A stretch of DNA of 64,000 nt from positions 37,298-101,297 of the forward strand of contig PEDN01001386.1 of assembly GCA_003864495.1 (NCBI GenBank), given 5' to 3'. The DNA comes from Nemopilema nomurai (lineage: Eukaryota; Cnidaria; Scyphozoa; Rhizostomeae; Rhizostomatidae). Below are positions 25,285-35,600 of this stretch, piece by piece. Numbering within the stretch: the stretch's first letter is position 1; every line of letters starts with the position of its first letter. Both the position numbers and the translations under genes were made by a program. Under the pieces are notes generated by a model that was not told the DNA's origin, made no database searches, and saw only the letters and a list, made by a program, of their open reading frames with translations.

Positions 25285-26739
25285 CTGGAAGAAATTTACC
25301 ACAAAATCATTCAAGACACTTCAGACCCATTACCAATGGCGGAGCGTACACTTCTGTACATTTTGCACAAAAATGTAATCAACATTTGTTCACAACTTCA
25401 TTATAGTGCCAGCATTGTTAGGCATTATAATCATTGTATGCCAACATCATATTCCAAGTACTTTACCTTACTATATTGATGTTCATAATGACCTCCATCA
25501 TCTACATTAGCAAAAATTCAAATTTCAGTATAAATTGTTCTACAAAGAAAAGTAATAGTGCACAATGAGGTCGGATAAAGCAGTCTTGAAATTGAAGTAG
25601 TCCTATCTTTAAAGCTGTAACATGATGATTGTGCAAAAAAATACTTTCATGCTTGAAATGGTATTAAATATAATGCTGTATCTGTTATTATTCATTGTTT
25701 TTTTATTGATAATGCTAAGGAATAATTTGCTGCTGTAAATTTGCCGATATTTTTGCTATTTTTTGCAAACAATGGCGTGAATGCACTCGGGATACTTTTC
25801 ACATACTCAAACTTTGAATTCTGGAAAAGCAATAAAGCTTCATAAAAGCAGGATGAAAATGATTGCAAGATAAGATGGAAGAATCTCTAAATGTATGATA
25901 ATCTAATAGAATAACCATCATTAGTAACCAATAGCCAGTGCCAATGAATATCAAAAACAAATATTCAATAACTAATAGAATAACCAATGCTCAAACAAGA
26001 CAAAAGCAAGTAATTAGGGATCTTTTCATATCATTTGTATGTTTAAGCGCAAGTAGACAGAGACAAAAACTGGCTAAAAATTTGGTCAAAAAAGCAGTGA
26101 CCCTTTGGTGCTACATACCGCTGGAATTCTTGATGGCGTTAGGAAATATAGAGCTTGAAAACAATCTTGAAAAGTTGCAGGTTCTTGTATAGTGTTTTTC
26201 CTTACCTTCAAGCTGCCTTTCTCGCAATTTTCAACTCTCAGCAACCTTCCTGTAACTTTCGTCCAAGGCAGCTAGACCCCCTTCTCTCAGAATTTTGTTC
26301 ATGCAGGGATGGCCTCAACCTATTGATAACTGAGATGAAAGCAATATGAGGGTACCAGTGGTTAAAGTTGTAGCACTAAAAGCATAAAGGAAACGTATGT
26401 GGCAGTCTTAACAAAGAGTGGAATTACCAAATACAAATGTTGTTCAGTTAATTTCAATGCTCTATTGTAATAAAACTTCCTTAGCATTAAATTTATATTG
26501 TTAGATTAATCTAGCTGGCATTTTAGAGTATGGACAGTGAAAGCTGTCTGATAAAACCAAATAGGTAACAACTTCCCCTAACAAAGAGCCCCTAGTAAAC
26601 TGTGGATCTCAGTCTAAGTATTGTCAATCAAGACTAATTCCTCAAGCATTGCCATTTCTATTTTGTGCATAACCTCTTTTCTGACTTTAGTTTTCTCAGC
26701 AAATGACCTATAAGCATGCAGGAGACCAATTCAATCAAT
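25285..26739. other. Intergenic, AT-rich, nothing supported
   Basis: A minus-strand stretch near 25375-25333 (CAKCTEVYAPP) could be an upstream exon of the HMGXB3-like gene, but the intron it would need is only about 50 bases, far shorter than others here. Otherwise I see only short frames and AT-rich sequence. Confidence 0.4.
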
Positions 26740-27300
26740 TATAATGAAATTTTGGCCAAAAGTTTATCTATTTGTCCATTTATGCAAGACTCTATCAATT
26801 ATAAAAAGATTTGTGTTTAGAAATTTTTCACCCAAAGTCACCATTTTGCAAAGCAGTGGCCTTTTGACCAAATTAGGCTAACTTTCCACTCACCTTAAAT
26901 GATCAAATATAATTTAATTTACCAAATAAAGGCATCATTTTTATATAGGAAAATTGATTTATCAATCTTATTTCATATTGCACTGCTGGCTTAACCAAAA
27001 AGGCCTACTAGAACATATCCCCATTTGATATATTTTGAGTAAAATTCTCCAACAAGGGGCACAAATGTGACCCTTGAGAACTGCTTTATCAATTAAAAAT
27101 GTATTTTAACAAAATGTTTCTTGAGAATTTACCATCTTTTCAAAGGCTATACAGCATTTGGTGTTTTGTCAAATCGGCTCTCTTTATGTAATCACATGTC
27201 ATGAAGCTTGATTTAAATTGGGAAATACATTGATAAAATACGATGCAACCAAGCTGTCTTGTGGAAAAGGCTGTAGAATTTCTGTTCTCTCTTTCTTGGC
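26740..27300. repeat. Outlying remnant of the 175-bp satellite
   Basis: Words such as GTCACCATTTTGCAAAGCAGT, GGCCTTTTGACC, GATCAAATATAATTTAATTT and TTTTCAAAGGCTATACAGC match the decayed left-edge variant of the satellite in the same orientation and at similar spacing. About three degenerate units are present, roughly 5 kb beyond the main array. Confidence 0.6.
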
Positions 27301-27328
27301 TTTCCTAAGGATTATATATAGCAATCAT

Positions 27329-28736
27329 GTTGGTAGCGCTACAGGTCAAATAGGATACGCGGTCAAATAGGATAATCTCAGGTCATATAGGATAATCGCC
27401 GATAACTCCGAAAAATGGAATGATATCTTAAAACAAACCGCAGAATCAGACTCGGCATGCTTCAATCTACCTTTTAGATGCATTTTTATTCAACTATGGT
27501 AATTTCAGCAGTATAAATCGCAATGTTTTTCTATTACGTTAGTTTGATGCGTGGCTCCTCCGTAGCTACGGAAGCAAATAAGAAAAACTCGTTAAAAAGC
27601 ATCGTTTTAATGCAAAATAAATAGCAAAAGATAGAAATCGCAAAGAAAATATACACTCTCTTCATATCAATCCATGTTTTAAACATTTTGCACCGGGGTT
27701 ACAAGATTTCTCTTAAAAAATTAGCTGATTGATCGAAGCGCTACAGGTCAAATAGGATACGCGGTCAAATGGGAAAATGGCCATAAACTGCAAGAAACAA
27801 GCGGGAAAAATAGAACTACCTCATTCCAAAGCAATGAATCATTAAATATGCTATTTCTATCCGTTCGTCTGCTAGAAATCAAGCTATATTGATAGATAGA
27901 TGCATTTCACACAACGTTCGACAAGCACTTAGGCATTTGTTTACAGATAGATCTCCTCCACAGTTTCGAGGTCAAATAGGAAAACAGCTACCTACGGCTT
28001 ACATACCGTAAATCCTCGAAGCAGCTCAAACAGAGCCATGTCCTTATTTATTTTTTATGTTTTTTAAATGGGCCTATACGAGATGGGAGTTATTAAATTA
28101 TTGTAGATATTAAGTGCTTAAGTAAACAAATGCCTAAGTGCTTGTCGAACGTTGTGTGAAATGCATCTATCTATCAATATAGCTTGATTTCTAGCAGACA
28201 AACGGATAGAAATAGCATATTTAATGATTCATTGCTTTGGAATGAGGTAGTTCTATTTTTCCCGCTTGTTTCTTGCAGTTTTTGGCCATTTTCCCATTTG
28301 ACCGCGTATCCTATTTGACCTGTAGCGCTTCGATCAATCAGCTAATTTTTTAAGAGAAATCTTGTAACCCCGGTGCAAAATGTTTAAAACATGGATTGAT
28401 ATGAAGAGAGTGTGTATTTTCTTTGCGATTTCTATCTTTTGCTATTTATTTTGCATTAAAACGATGCTTTTTAACGAGTTTTTCCTATTTGCCTCCGTAG
28501 CTATGGAGGAGCCACGCATCAACTAACGTAATAGAAAAACATTGCGATTTATACTGCTGAAATTACCATAGTTGAATAAAAAGGCATCTAAAAGGTAGAT
28601 TGAAGCATGCCGAGTCCGATTCTGCGGTTTGTTTTAAGATATCAGTCCATTTTTCGGAGTTATCGACGATTATCCTATATGACCTGAGATTATCCTATTT
28701 GACCGCGTATCCTATTTGACCTGTAGCGCTACCAAC
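27329..28736. mobile_element. Foldback (long inverted-repeat) element, 1.4 kb, nested palindrome
   Basis: Left arm 27329-27944 and right arm 28122-28736 are near-perfect reverse complements, with a 177-base centre. Ends read GTTGGTAGCGCTACAGGTC. The motif GGTCAAATAGGATA recurs near each tip and again inside each arm, where a second copy of the tip module (AGCGCTACAGGTCAAATAGG) begins at 27737 and mirrors near 28331. This makes a palindrome nested in a palindrome. No protein-coding frame is present, so any movement needed proteins supplied elsewhere. The motif clusters look like transposase-binding sites. I could not find a convincing target-site duplication. Confidence 0.85.
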
Positions 28737-29281
28737 CCTGCTCATATATAGCCTATTTGCTTGGGCAGAAAAAAACTTTATGGCCATTTCCCATCAAAGT
28801 TGCTTGATTTCTGATTAAAAATTCTTCGAACAGCACTTTCCTCTGTGCAAATACACGGAAGAAAATTCTTCTTCAGAAATGGCTCAACCCGCATGGCGCT
28901 GGCATAGCTAGGCCAAATCTTTGTTCGTTTATCGGACAAAATTCGATTGTATTTTCTTAGAAAATTGGCATTTAAAGCATGACCCATGGCTGTGCTATTT
29001 TACCTCTATCCTGTCCATTGCAGAGAGAAAGATCCTCGTCAAATAATCAGTCATGCCAATACTTTTGTGATCGTATACCAAATAGCCAAGTCTTCTAACA
29101 AGACGCAAAAACTTGCATGGTCTTTTTTGAGATGAGTGCACATGGTCCCCTGTCACATTCTTGCTGTTGCAGTTGTTATTGTTGCTGCTGTTGCTAGATT
29201 TATCAGTCTACGAGAAGCAAGGATCGGCTCCGACACATAAACAAGTGGATTCAGGCTAGAGATCACTGATCCAAACAAAGT
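28737..29281. other. Upstream region of the membrane-protein gene
   Basis: Contains a GTTGTTATTGTTGCTGCTGTTGC simple-repeat-like tract near 29165 in the probable 5' UTR. No further gene is supported. Confidence 0.4.
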
Positions 29282-30913
29282 ATGAATTTGACTGAGATAC
29301 CTCTGACAAGTCTTAAAAGTGGCAAGCTAAAATACAAATTAGTCAGGCCAAGAAATAGGCCAAAACTCGCATCAACTTCTCCTCATGGGCCTTTGCAAGA
29401 TGTATCCTTGGACGGCACAAGTTTTGTCATGGGAGGCTCTGCCAAAACACCAACGAGAGTGAGCCAGGAAGAGAAGATTGTTTCAGGTTTGGAATTTTCG
29501 CCGATTGGAGGTGCCGATCTCTCAACGGCTGGACACGAAGGCGTTTTTAACGATCAGCGAAAGGCAGCTGGTGATTCGCAGCAGGGACCCAGGATAGGCG
29601 GTGGTGGTGCACCTGATGCTGTCAGGAGGATATTTGACAGGGCAACTGGAGGTCATGGCGAAGAAGATCAGGTGTGCCATCTTATACACGAGCAAAACAC
29701 GCCACGGATTTACTTCAAAATACCAGACACCGAAGCCACAAAGGCTGCAAAGACGAACAAGTACTGTGTACTGCAGTGTGCTGATATATCTGCAGCTGAT
29801 CTACGAGTAACCACAAAGTTTGGCTCATGGGACTCCATGGTTGCGAGAATTCTTATTGAATGTGATGGTCCTATGTTTCTCTGGAAAGAGAGTAGCAAAA
29901 CCATTAATGCAGTGGCTAATGATGAAAGCTCTGGTGGTCATACAATGTTGTACGAGTACAGGATTTTGAAATCATGCATGGTCAAAGCCTTGTTTCCTGT
30001 TGAATATATATCCATGGTCTGCAAAATGATGCACTTGGTTAAAGTAGAAAAAACTAGAGAAATTCTGCAAATAAAGGATTTAAAGAAGAATGGAGTCATT
30101 TCCAAATCAACAAAGCTTCCTTCAAAGATAAGAGAGGGCTTACCGGAATGGGTGAATTATATACCTTATCAGTGGTATTCAGCCAAAATGAGAAGAGCTA
30201 TAGAGTATGCCCTAATCACATATACAATCCTATCCCTACTTTGGGCCATGTGGCAGCTTTATCGCCATGTTGATTTCATTCGCTCCTACTTGAAGCCAGT
30301 TGTGCTTTTCATAGAGCACTACCTCAGCATTTTCAAGACTTGGTTCCAATGGATTGACGATCTGTTCACAGTCCTGTCTCACTACTGGTGGCACTACTTA
30401 AAACCAATACTCATGCTTCTAGTTGCTGCAGTGTCCCCATTTCTGGAATTACTTAGGCCACTCAAAGGAATCATCAATATCCTACCACACCTCTTTGCCC
30501 CATTTGTCCAGTTCTTCAACATGATTTACTTGTTCATTAAGCCCATTGTTGTTCCATTCAAAGGGTGCTTCAGTTTCATCTCGCAATACTTTGTTTGGGT
30601 ATTTACTATGGTTTTCTCCAATGTAGTGAGCAATCCAACTGTTGCCAGCCTAATCAAGAGAAGCAGTGAATTTTATGTGGTGCAGTTAATTCATGAAGCT
30701 TTGCATGGACACCTTGATCCTTTGAAAGCTCAAGTGGTTGTCATTAGGGATCTGATCTTTAAGAGTTCAAGAAAGATTTATTATGGGATGAGATTCATTA
30801 TGAACAAAACTTACTACATGATAATGTTCTTTAGACGTGAGAGGGAGTATTCAAATGAAGGCAGAATCTTGGAGAAAAATTCACAGCATGAGACCAAATT
30901 CAAGCATGATTAA
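29282..30913 (+). CDS. Unrecognised multi-pass membrane protein, 543 aa, intronless
   Basis: One open frame from ATG at 29282 to TAA. Residues 1-130 are polar and low in complexity (Gly-rich run near 105-110) and look disordered. Residues about 131-285 form a mixed globular region (CVLQCADIS, KFGSWDSM). From about 300 there are several hydrophobic segments: about 306-326, 336-356, 372-392, 400-424 and 427-450, rich in Trp, Tyr, Phe and Pro, with repeated LKPV/LKPI/IKPI motifs at the start of helices. The tail is basic. No signal peptide is seen. I recognise no family. The codon pattern and length make it a real gene. Like the TSP1/CUB receptor it lacks introns, which could mean origin by retroposition. 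Confidence 0.85.
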   Translation: MNLTEIPLTSLKSGKLKYKLVRPRNRPKLASTSPHGPLQDVSLDGTSFVMGGSAKTPTRVSQEEKIVSGLEFSPIGGADLSTAGHEGVFNDQRKAAGDSQQGPRIGGGGAPDAVRRIFDRATGGHGEEDQVCHLIHEQNTPRIYFKIPDTEATKAAKTNKYCVLQCADISAADLRVTTKFGSWDSMVARILIECDGPMFLWKESSKTINAVANDESSGGHTMLYEYRILKSCMVKALFPVEYISMVCKMMHLVKVEKTREILQIKDLKKNGVISKSTKLPSKIREGLPEWVNYIPYQWYSAKMRRAIEYALITYTILSLLWAMWQLYRHVDFIRSYLKPVVLFIEHYLSIFKTWFQWIDDLFTVLSHYWWHYLKPILMLLVAAVSPFLELLRPLKGIINILPHLFAPFVQFFNMIYLFIKPIVVPFKGCFSFISQYFVWVFTMVFSNVVSNPTVASLIKRSSEFYVVQLIHEALHGHLDPLKAQVVVIRDLIFKSSRKIYYGMRFIMNKTYYMIMFFRREREYSNEGRILEKNSQHETKFKHD

Positions 30914-31107
30914 TGATATCAATAAGAATGAATTTAATTATAAATGTATTCATGTAATTTTTGAGGTACTTGATGTAGAGGTAAGCAGGTTTTTATGCTC
31001 AAGTTCAACCTAGTAAAAGTCTATTGATTGGTTTCTTAACGATGATTAGAAAATGACAATCGCTGGGTCAAGACAGTGTCATTTATTGTTCTCAAGATAG
31101 GTGTCCA

Positions 31108-31113
31108 AATAAA
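31108..31113 (+). terminator. Candidate polyadenylation signal AATAAA
   Basis: First canonical hexamer after the stop of the 543-aa membrane protein gene, about 195 bases downstream. Confidence 0.4.
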
Positions 31114-32603
31114 CAAAAGTTTATATTTTGGATTTACAATTTTTGAAAGATTAGAATTTTATTTTTTATATATGTTTATTGAAAACCAGCATCCTACCTA
31201 TGACTTTTTAGGATATGTTGTCCCTCTTGATTGCAAAACTTGTTCTGGTTAATTTCGAACCTGCATATGCTCTTTAAATAACCACTGAATTTTGTTGAAT
31301 TTATTATTCAACTGATAAGTTCAACTGATATGTTACATTATGAATGATTAATAGTATTGAAAACAAATTAATTTTTGAAGACTGAAGATAAATACAAGTA
31401 TCCCTTGTGCTTGGTTATGGTATTTCCCCTCCTTGAATTACAGAAAGTTAATATTCTTTGCTCACTAGCCAACAAAGGATAAACTTCTTAGTGTTCAAAT
31501 ATTAAGCTTTATTTTAGTCTTGAAAGATTTATTACAAGAGCACTAACAAGCAGTCAAGAATAATACAGAGTTTTGTGAAGGTGAACTCCACTGGCCAGAG
31601 AGCTGAAAGTATATCAAGATCTGTAGAGTCACTTAGCCACAATATCACCACATATTTTTTGATAGATGAATATCTCAATGATTTGCCTTGGAACTCCAAT
31701 GTTGTCTTCAAGCATTTAATGTACCTTTGCGGCTGTCTATCTATTTTAAATACAATAATCAATCTAAATTATTATGTTCTACAATAAATTTGTATGGTGA
31801 TGCATGTGTATTATGTGCATTGAGTCAACCATTCTCCTGCATGAAGTCATCCACATACTACTACAGCTAACTTCAGCATTCCTGCAGTGTGCAATTTTTT
31901 TGCATCAGGTGTGGAGCCATTTTGGTGAGTAACTTTTTCACGCACAAGACTTCCTTGGCTTCAGAAAATAGCATTGATAATGTCAAGCCTATGTCAGAAA
32001 GGGAATAACTCCCGTTAAGCAACCAAGTTAAGAAGGTGATATAATATGTACCATCTAGGGAGCTATCTTCAAAGTAATTCTTCTGATTTATTTGACTTCA
32101 CCATTGTTTCTTTACGCGGTCTCTAAATGAATGGATTTTTTTATCATTTCAGACTGAAGACTGCCTTCAAACTTTTAAACCTCCCTTCTTCGAATCTTTT
32201 TATTTTTGGGAGTTTTATGCACTTTCGAAGCAAGAGATCATGATAGGTCAAAACGATGTTTCTTATTCAAGCCAGTAAGGCATTTAGCATTGATGTAACA
32301 AGCTGTATAGTCAAGTTCCATAGTCAGCTTTGTGACATGGTCAACCTTCTAAAGAAATAAGCAGATTTATGTCGTTTCATTTTCTATCGCGGCCGACTCT
32401 GCTTTCTAAAAACGCAGTAAGTTATTCAGCTGTAGATTCAGACATCACCAAAATTCTTCTGGCATTGTACTTAAATTGATAACTCCATGTTTTCTGGTCG
32501 ATTTATCTGAATCGTTCTTCAGCTTCGATGCTGATTCGACTGCGTCTTCTCTTCAAGCAAGCCCCGTTGGATCGTACAGGTATCAGAAAATTCAATGATG
32601 TCA
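31114..32603. other. Convergent intergenic region
   Basis: Lies between the 3' ends of the + strand membrane-protein gene and the minus-strand glutamate receptor gene A. TTTATT at 32087-32092 reads AATAAA on the minus strand and is a candidate poly(A) signal for gene A. Open frames at 31532-31870 are short and unsupported. Confidence 0.4.
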
Positions 32604-35600
32604 TCATGGAAACTTGAACCTGACCCCAAGTCCTGTTTTCTTTCTTGATATATTCGCAACAAGATTTGCATTACTATGCAGAGATCGCCGCATCGTTATG
32701 GTGTTCCTTAGAACTCTGAAAGAGAGACCATGTTAACACATTACAGTTGAGAAAAGCAAACTTAAAACACAGCCATTCTCTGAACTAGAAGGTCTCAGTC
32801 TGTACTAAATTCCCCTTGTAGGGATACAGGTATACTTATCGACAACTGCTGTGCAAGAAGAGTAATTCTCCATCATCATCAGGGAATATAATGCCTTTCG
32901 TATCTCTCACAAGGCATCAACTACTGGCGACGCAGAAATGTCAACAAGATGCATGAAACCTTGCACCCCTGTTTTATCGTCGCCTCAACTTGCCTCCTAG
33001 GCGCCACTACCAAGTAAGCGTGCAAAGAGACTATGATCCAATTAACACAAGACCGGTTCCAGAAAGATCCGTATTCATTTGAATTCACTTAGGCCCCGTT
33101 CACACTGCTCCGTTTTCATATGAAAACGGAGCAAAACTTATTCGTTTTGGCCTTGCGTTCACATTGCTCCGATGTGAAAACAGATGTTTTTGAAAACGCT
33201 AACGAAAACGCATAAATCTGAAAACGGTGCGTTTTAAAAACGGTGCGTTTTAAAAACGGTGCGTTTTAAAAACGGTGCGTTTTAAAAACGGTGCGTTTTA
33301 AAAACGGTGCGTTTTAAAAACGGTGCGTTTTAAAAACGGTGCGTTTTAAAAACGGTGCGTTTTAAAAACGGTGCGTTTTAAAAACGGTGCGTTTTAAAAA
33401 CGGTGCGTTTTAAAAACGGTGCGTTTTAAAAACGGTGCGTTTTAAAAACGGTGCGTTTTAAAAACGGTGCGTTTTAAAAACGGTGCGTTTTAAAAACGGT
33501 GCATTTTAAAAACGGTCCGTTTTCAATGTGAACACCAAAAACGGAGACATTTGAAAACGCTAAGAACAGCAGCAAGATTCCATGCTGAAGGCGCCACGAA
33601 TCACATTACAGTGTATTTCAAAATAGCTGACATTGGAGCGAAAACGACTGTTGTTAAAATCTTGTTGCTTTGGCTTCTGCTCGGAGTTGCATAGCAATCA
33701 TTTCGTTTACTATTTAATCTTCAAAGCAATTTCTTGATGCAATTTTTTATCGATTCCTTGATGCAAAATTAGGAATGGCCTGTCTTCGTGTGTGGGTTTC
33801 GGTTTGGCGCCAATTTTGGGGTAAAAGGGCTCGCGTTGAAAGGAATGCCGTAACTGCGTTTTTTGCTAGAGCAATGAGAACGCCTATCGTTTTCATAGCG
33901 TTTTCATTTTGAAACGGAGCAATGTGAACGGACCGCGTTTTTATTTACAAAAACGGATAGAAATGAAAACGGAGCAGTTTGAACGTAGCCTTAGATGTTC
34001 TGTATCACGATACCTGCCTAACCGTACTAATATGAGATCACCTAGACGTGCTCAATAGAGTTCACCTACGAAAGCGTACTCATTTGAAACCGGTCTAACT
34101 TGGTCTCGTGTAAACACTCCAAACTGGATCTTTTTGATAAGTTGAGGTTACTGGCCAATGAGAATACTGCAAAATATCATGTAATTTTTACTCTCTGTTC
34201 TGTCAGGTTGAGCAACCAGCAACTTGATGCAACCAAGTGTAAACTAGCCTCAACGATCAGTGAACTATTTTGGAACCGGTCTCGAGTAAAAGTGGTATAA
34301 CTTCTACAAATACTAGCAAGTCAGGATGTCATTAGAGAAACGTGCAGCTGAATTCAGTTACTTCAGTATCTTTTGATACCACTGAGGCTCAAAACATAGC
34401 ATGATAAGTTGCGAAGCATGATCTGATAGGCCGACGGTATTGTAATGCAGAAAATTGACTCACCGTGTCAATTTCCGTTTTCTTTCTTCTGAGTCTTTCT
34501 TCCACCATTTTTCGACAAAAAGGCACACGACCGAGACGATAGCTGCGGTCACCAAACAGCCATAGACCCCCACCAGCTGAAGAGGCTCGATTCGTCCTTG
34601 TGACGTAACTAAACAAAAGAGCTGCCAATGTCACAACGACAACAACCTCTTCCTCAGTCATCTTCTACTACAAATCAATAAATAGGATCATCTACAAGCT
34701 CTTAGGCGCAAGCACATTACAGAGTACCTTAGCCATGGTGCTACAAACTTCAATACTACAATCCTGGCCAAAAGGTAGGTGGACTGGAGAAAAAAACCAC
34801 TAAGATTGGAATTTTATCCCCAAAATGGTATAGAAACCCCCCACCCCTGCAGCAATGTTGGTTTTTTGGAAAATACCAAAGTATCAGTTACCGAAATGAG
34901 TAGAAATAAGCATCTCAACATTGCTTGTGGGGGGTGGGGAGTGTATCTTTTAAAAAAGGCAGCAATTTGCCAGCCAGTCCACTATCTTTTGGCCAGGATT
35001 GTAGACTTTCAAGAAAGGAGATTCTTTAGAAAAAAGTTTTAGAAATTTTTAAGTGCATTGGTGGGCTTAAAAATAAGTTTCTCGGTTGTTAGAGAAGCAG
35101 CAGTTGCATAATGGAATATTCAAGTCCCATACTCACTTCCTGCCAAAAACATGTCGCTGTCTTTGCAGTTGCTCAGCTCGCTCCAATAGTGGTGTTTTCG
35201 GTCTTCAATGAAATTTGATTCCACCATATGTGAGATACCTATTGAGATTTTCTCAGAAATAGGCGAGCCTTTCCGCACAGGGAAACCATAACTTCTTGAT
35301 GGGAGTATACCATTAACTAAAAGGCAATTTAAACTTTTGTTATGTTATTTTGATTGATTTTTTATGCAGGCAAATAGCAGTGTTGTTTGCTTGTGCGATT
35401 GGCGTTCTAGAATAGCTTGTAAGTGAATAGTGACAGAGTGCACTGGTCTTTGAATGGTTTCGTGATGACAAGGCTCTTCCTCCTCCAGAGCGTTTTTATT
35501 AAGAACAAGACAGGGAAGATTTCCTTCCAAAGCGGGCAGTATATTTTGTTGTTGCATCACTGGAAAGGACAGTATGACTACGTTTTAGTGGCCCCCATGA

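Noticed and set aside
33221..33516. Regular short repeats that might suggest a CRISPR array
   Set aside because: There are no spacers between units, the unit is 16 bp, and the setting is a MITE in an animal intron.
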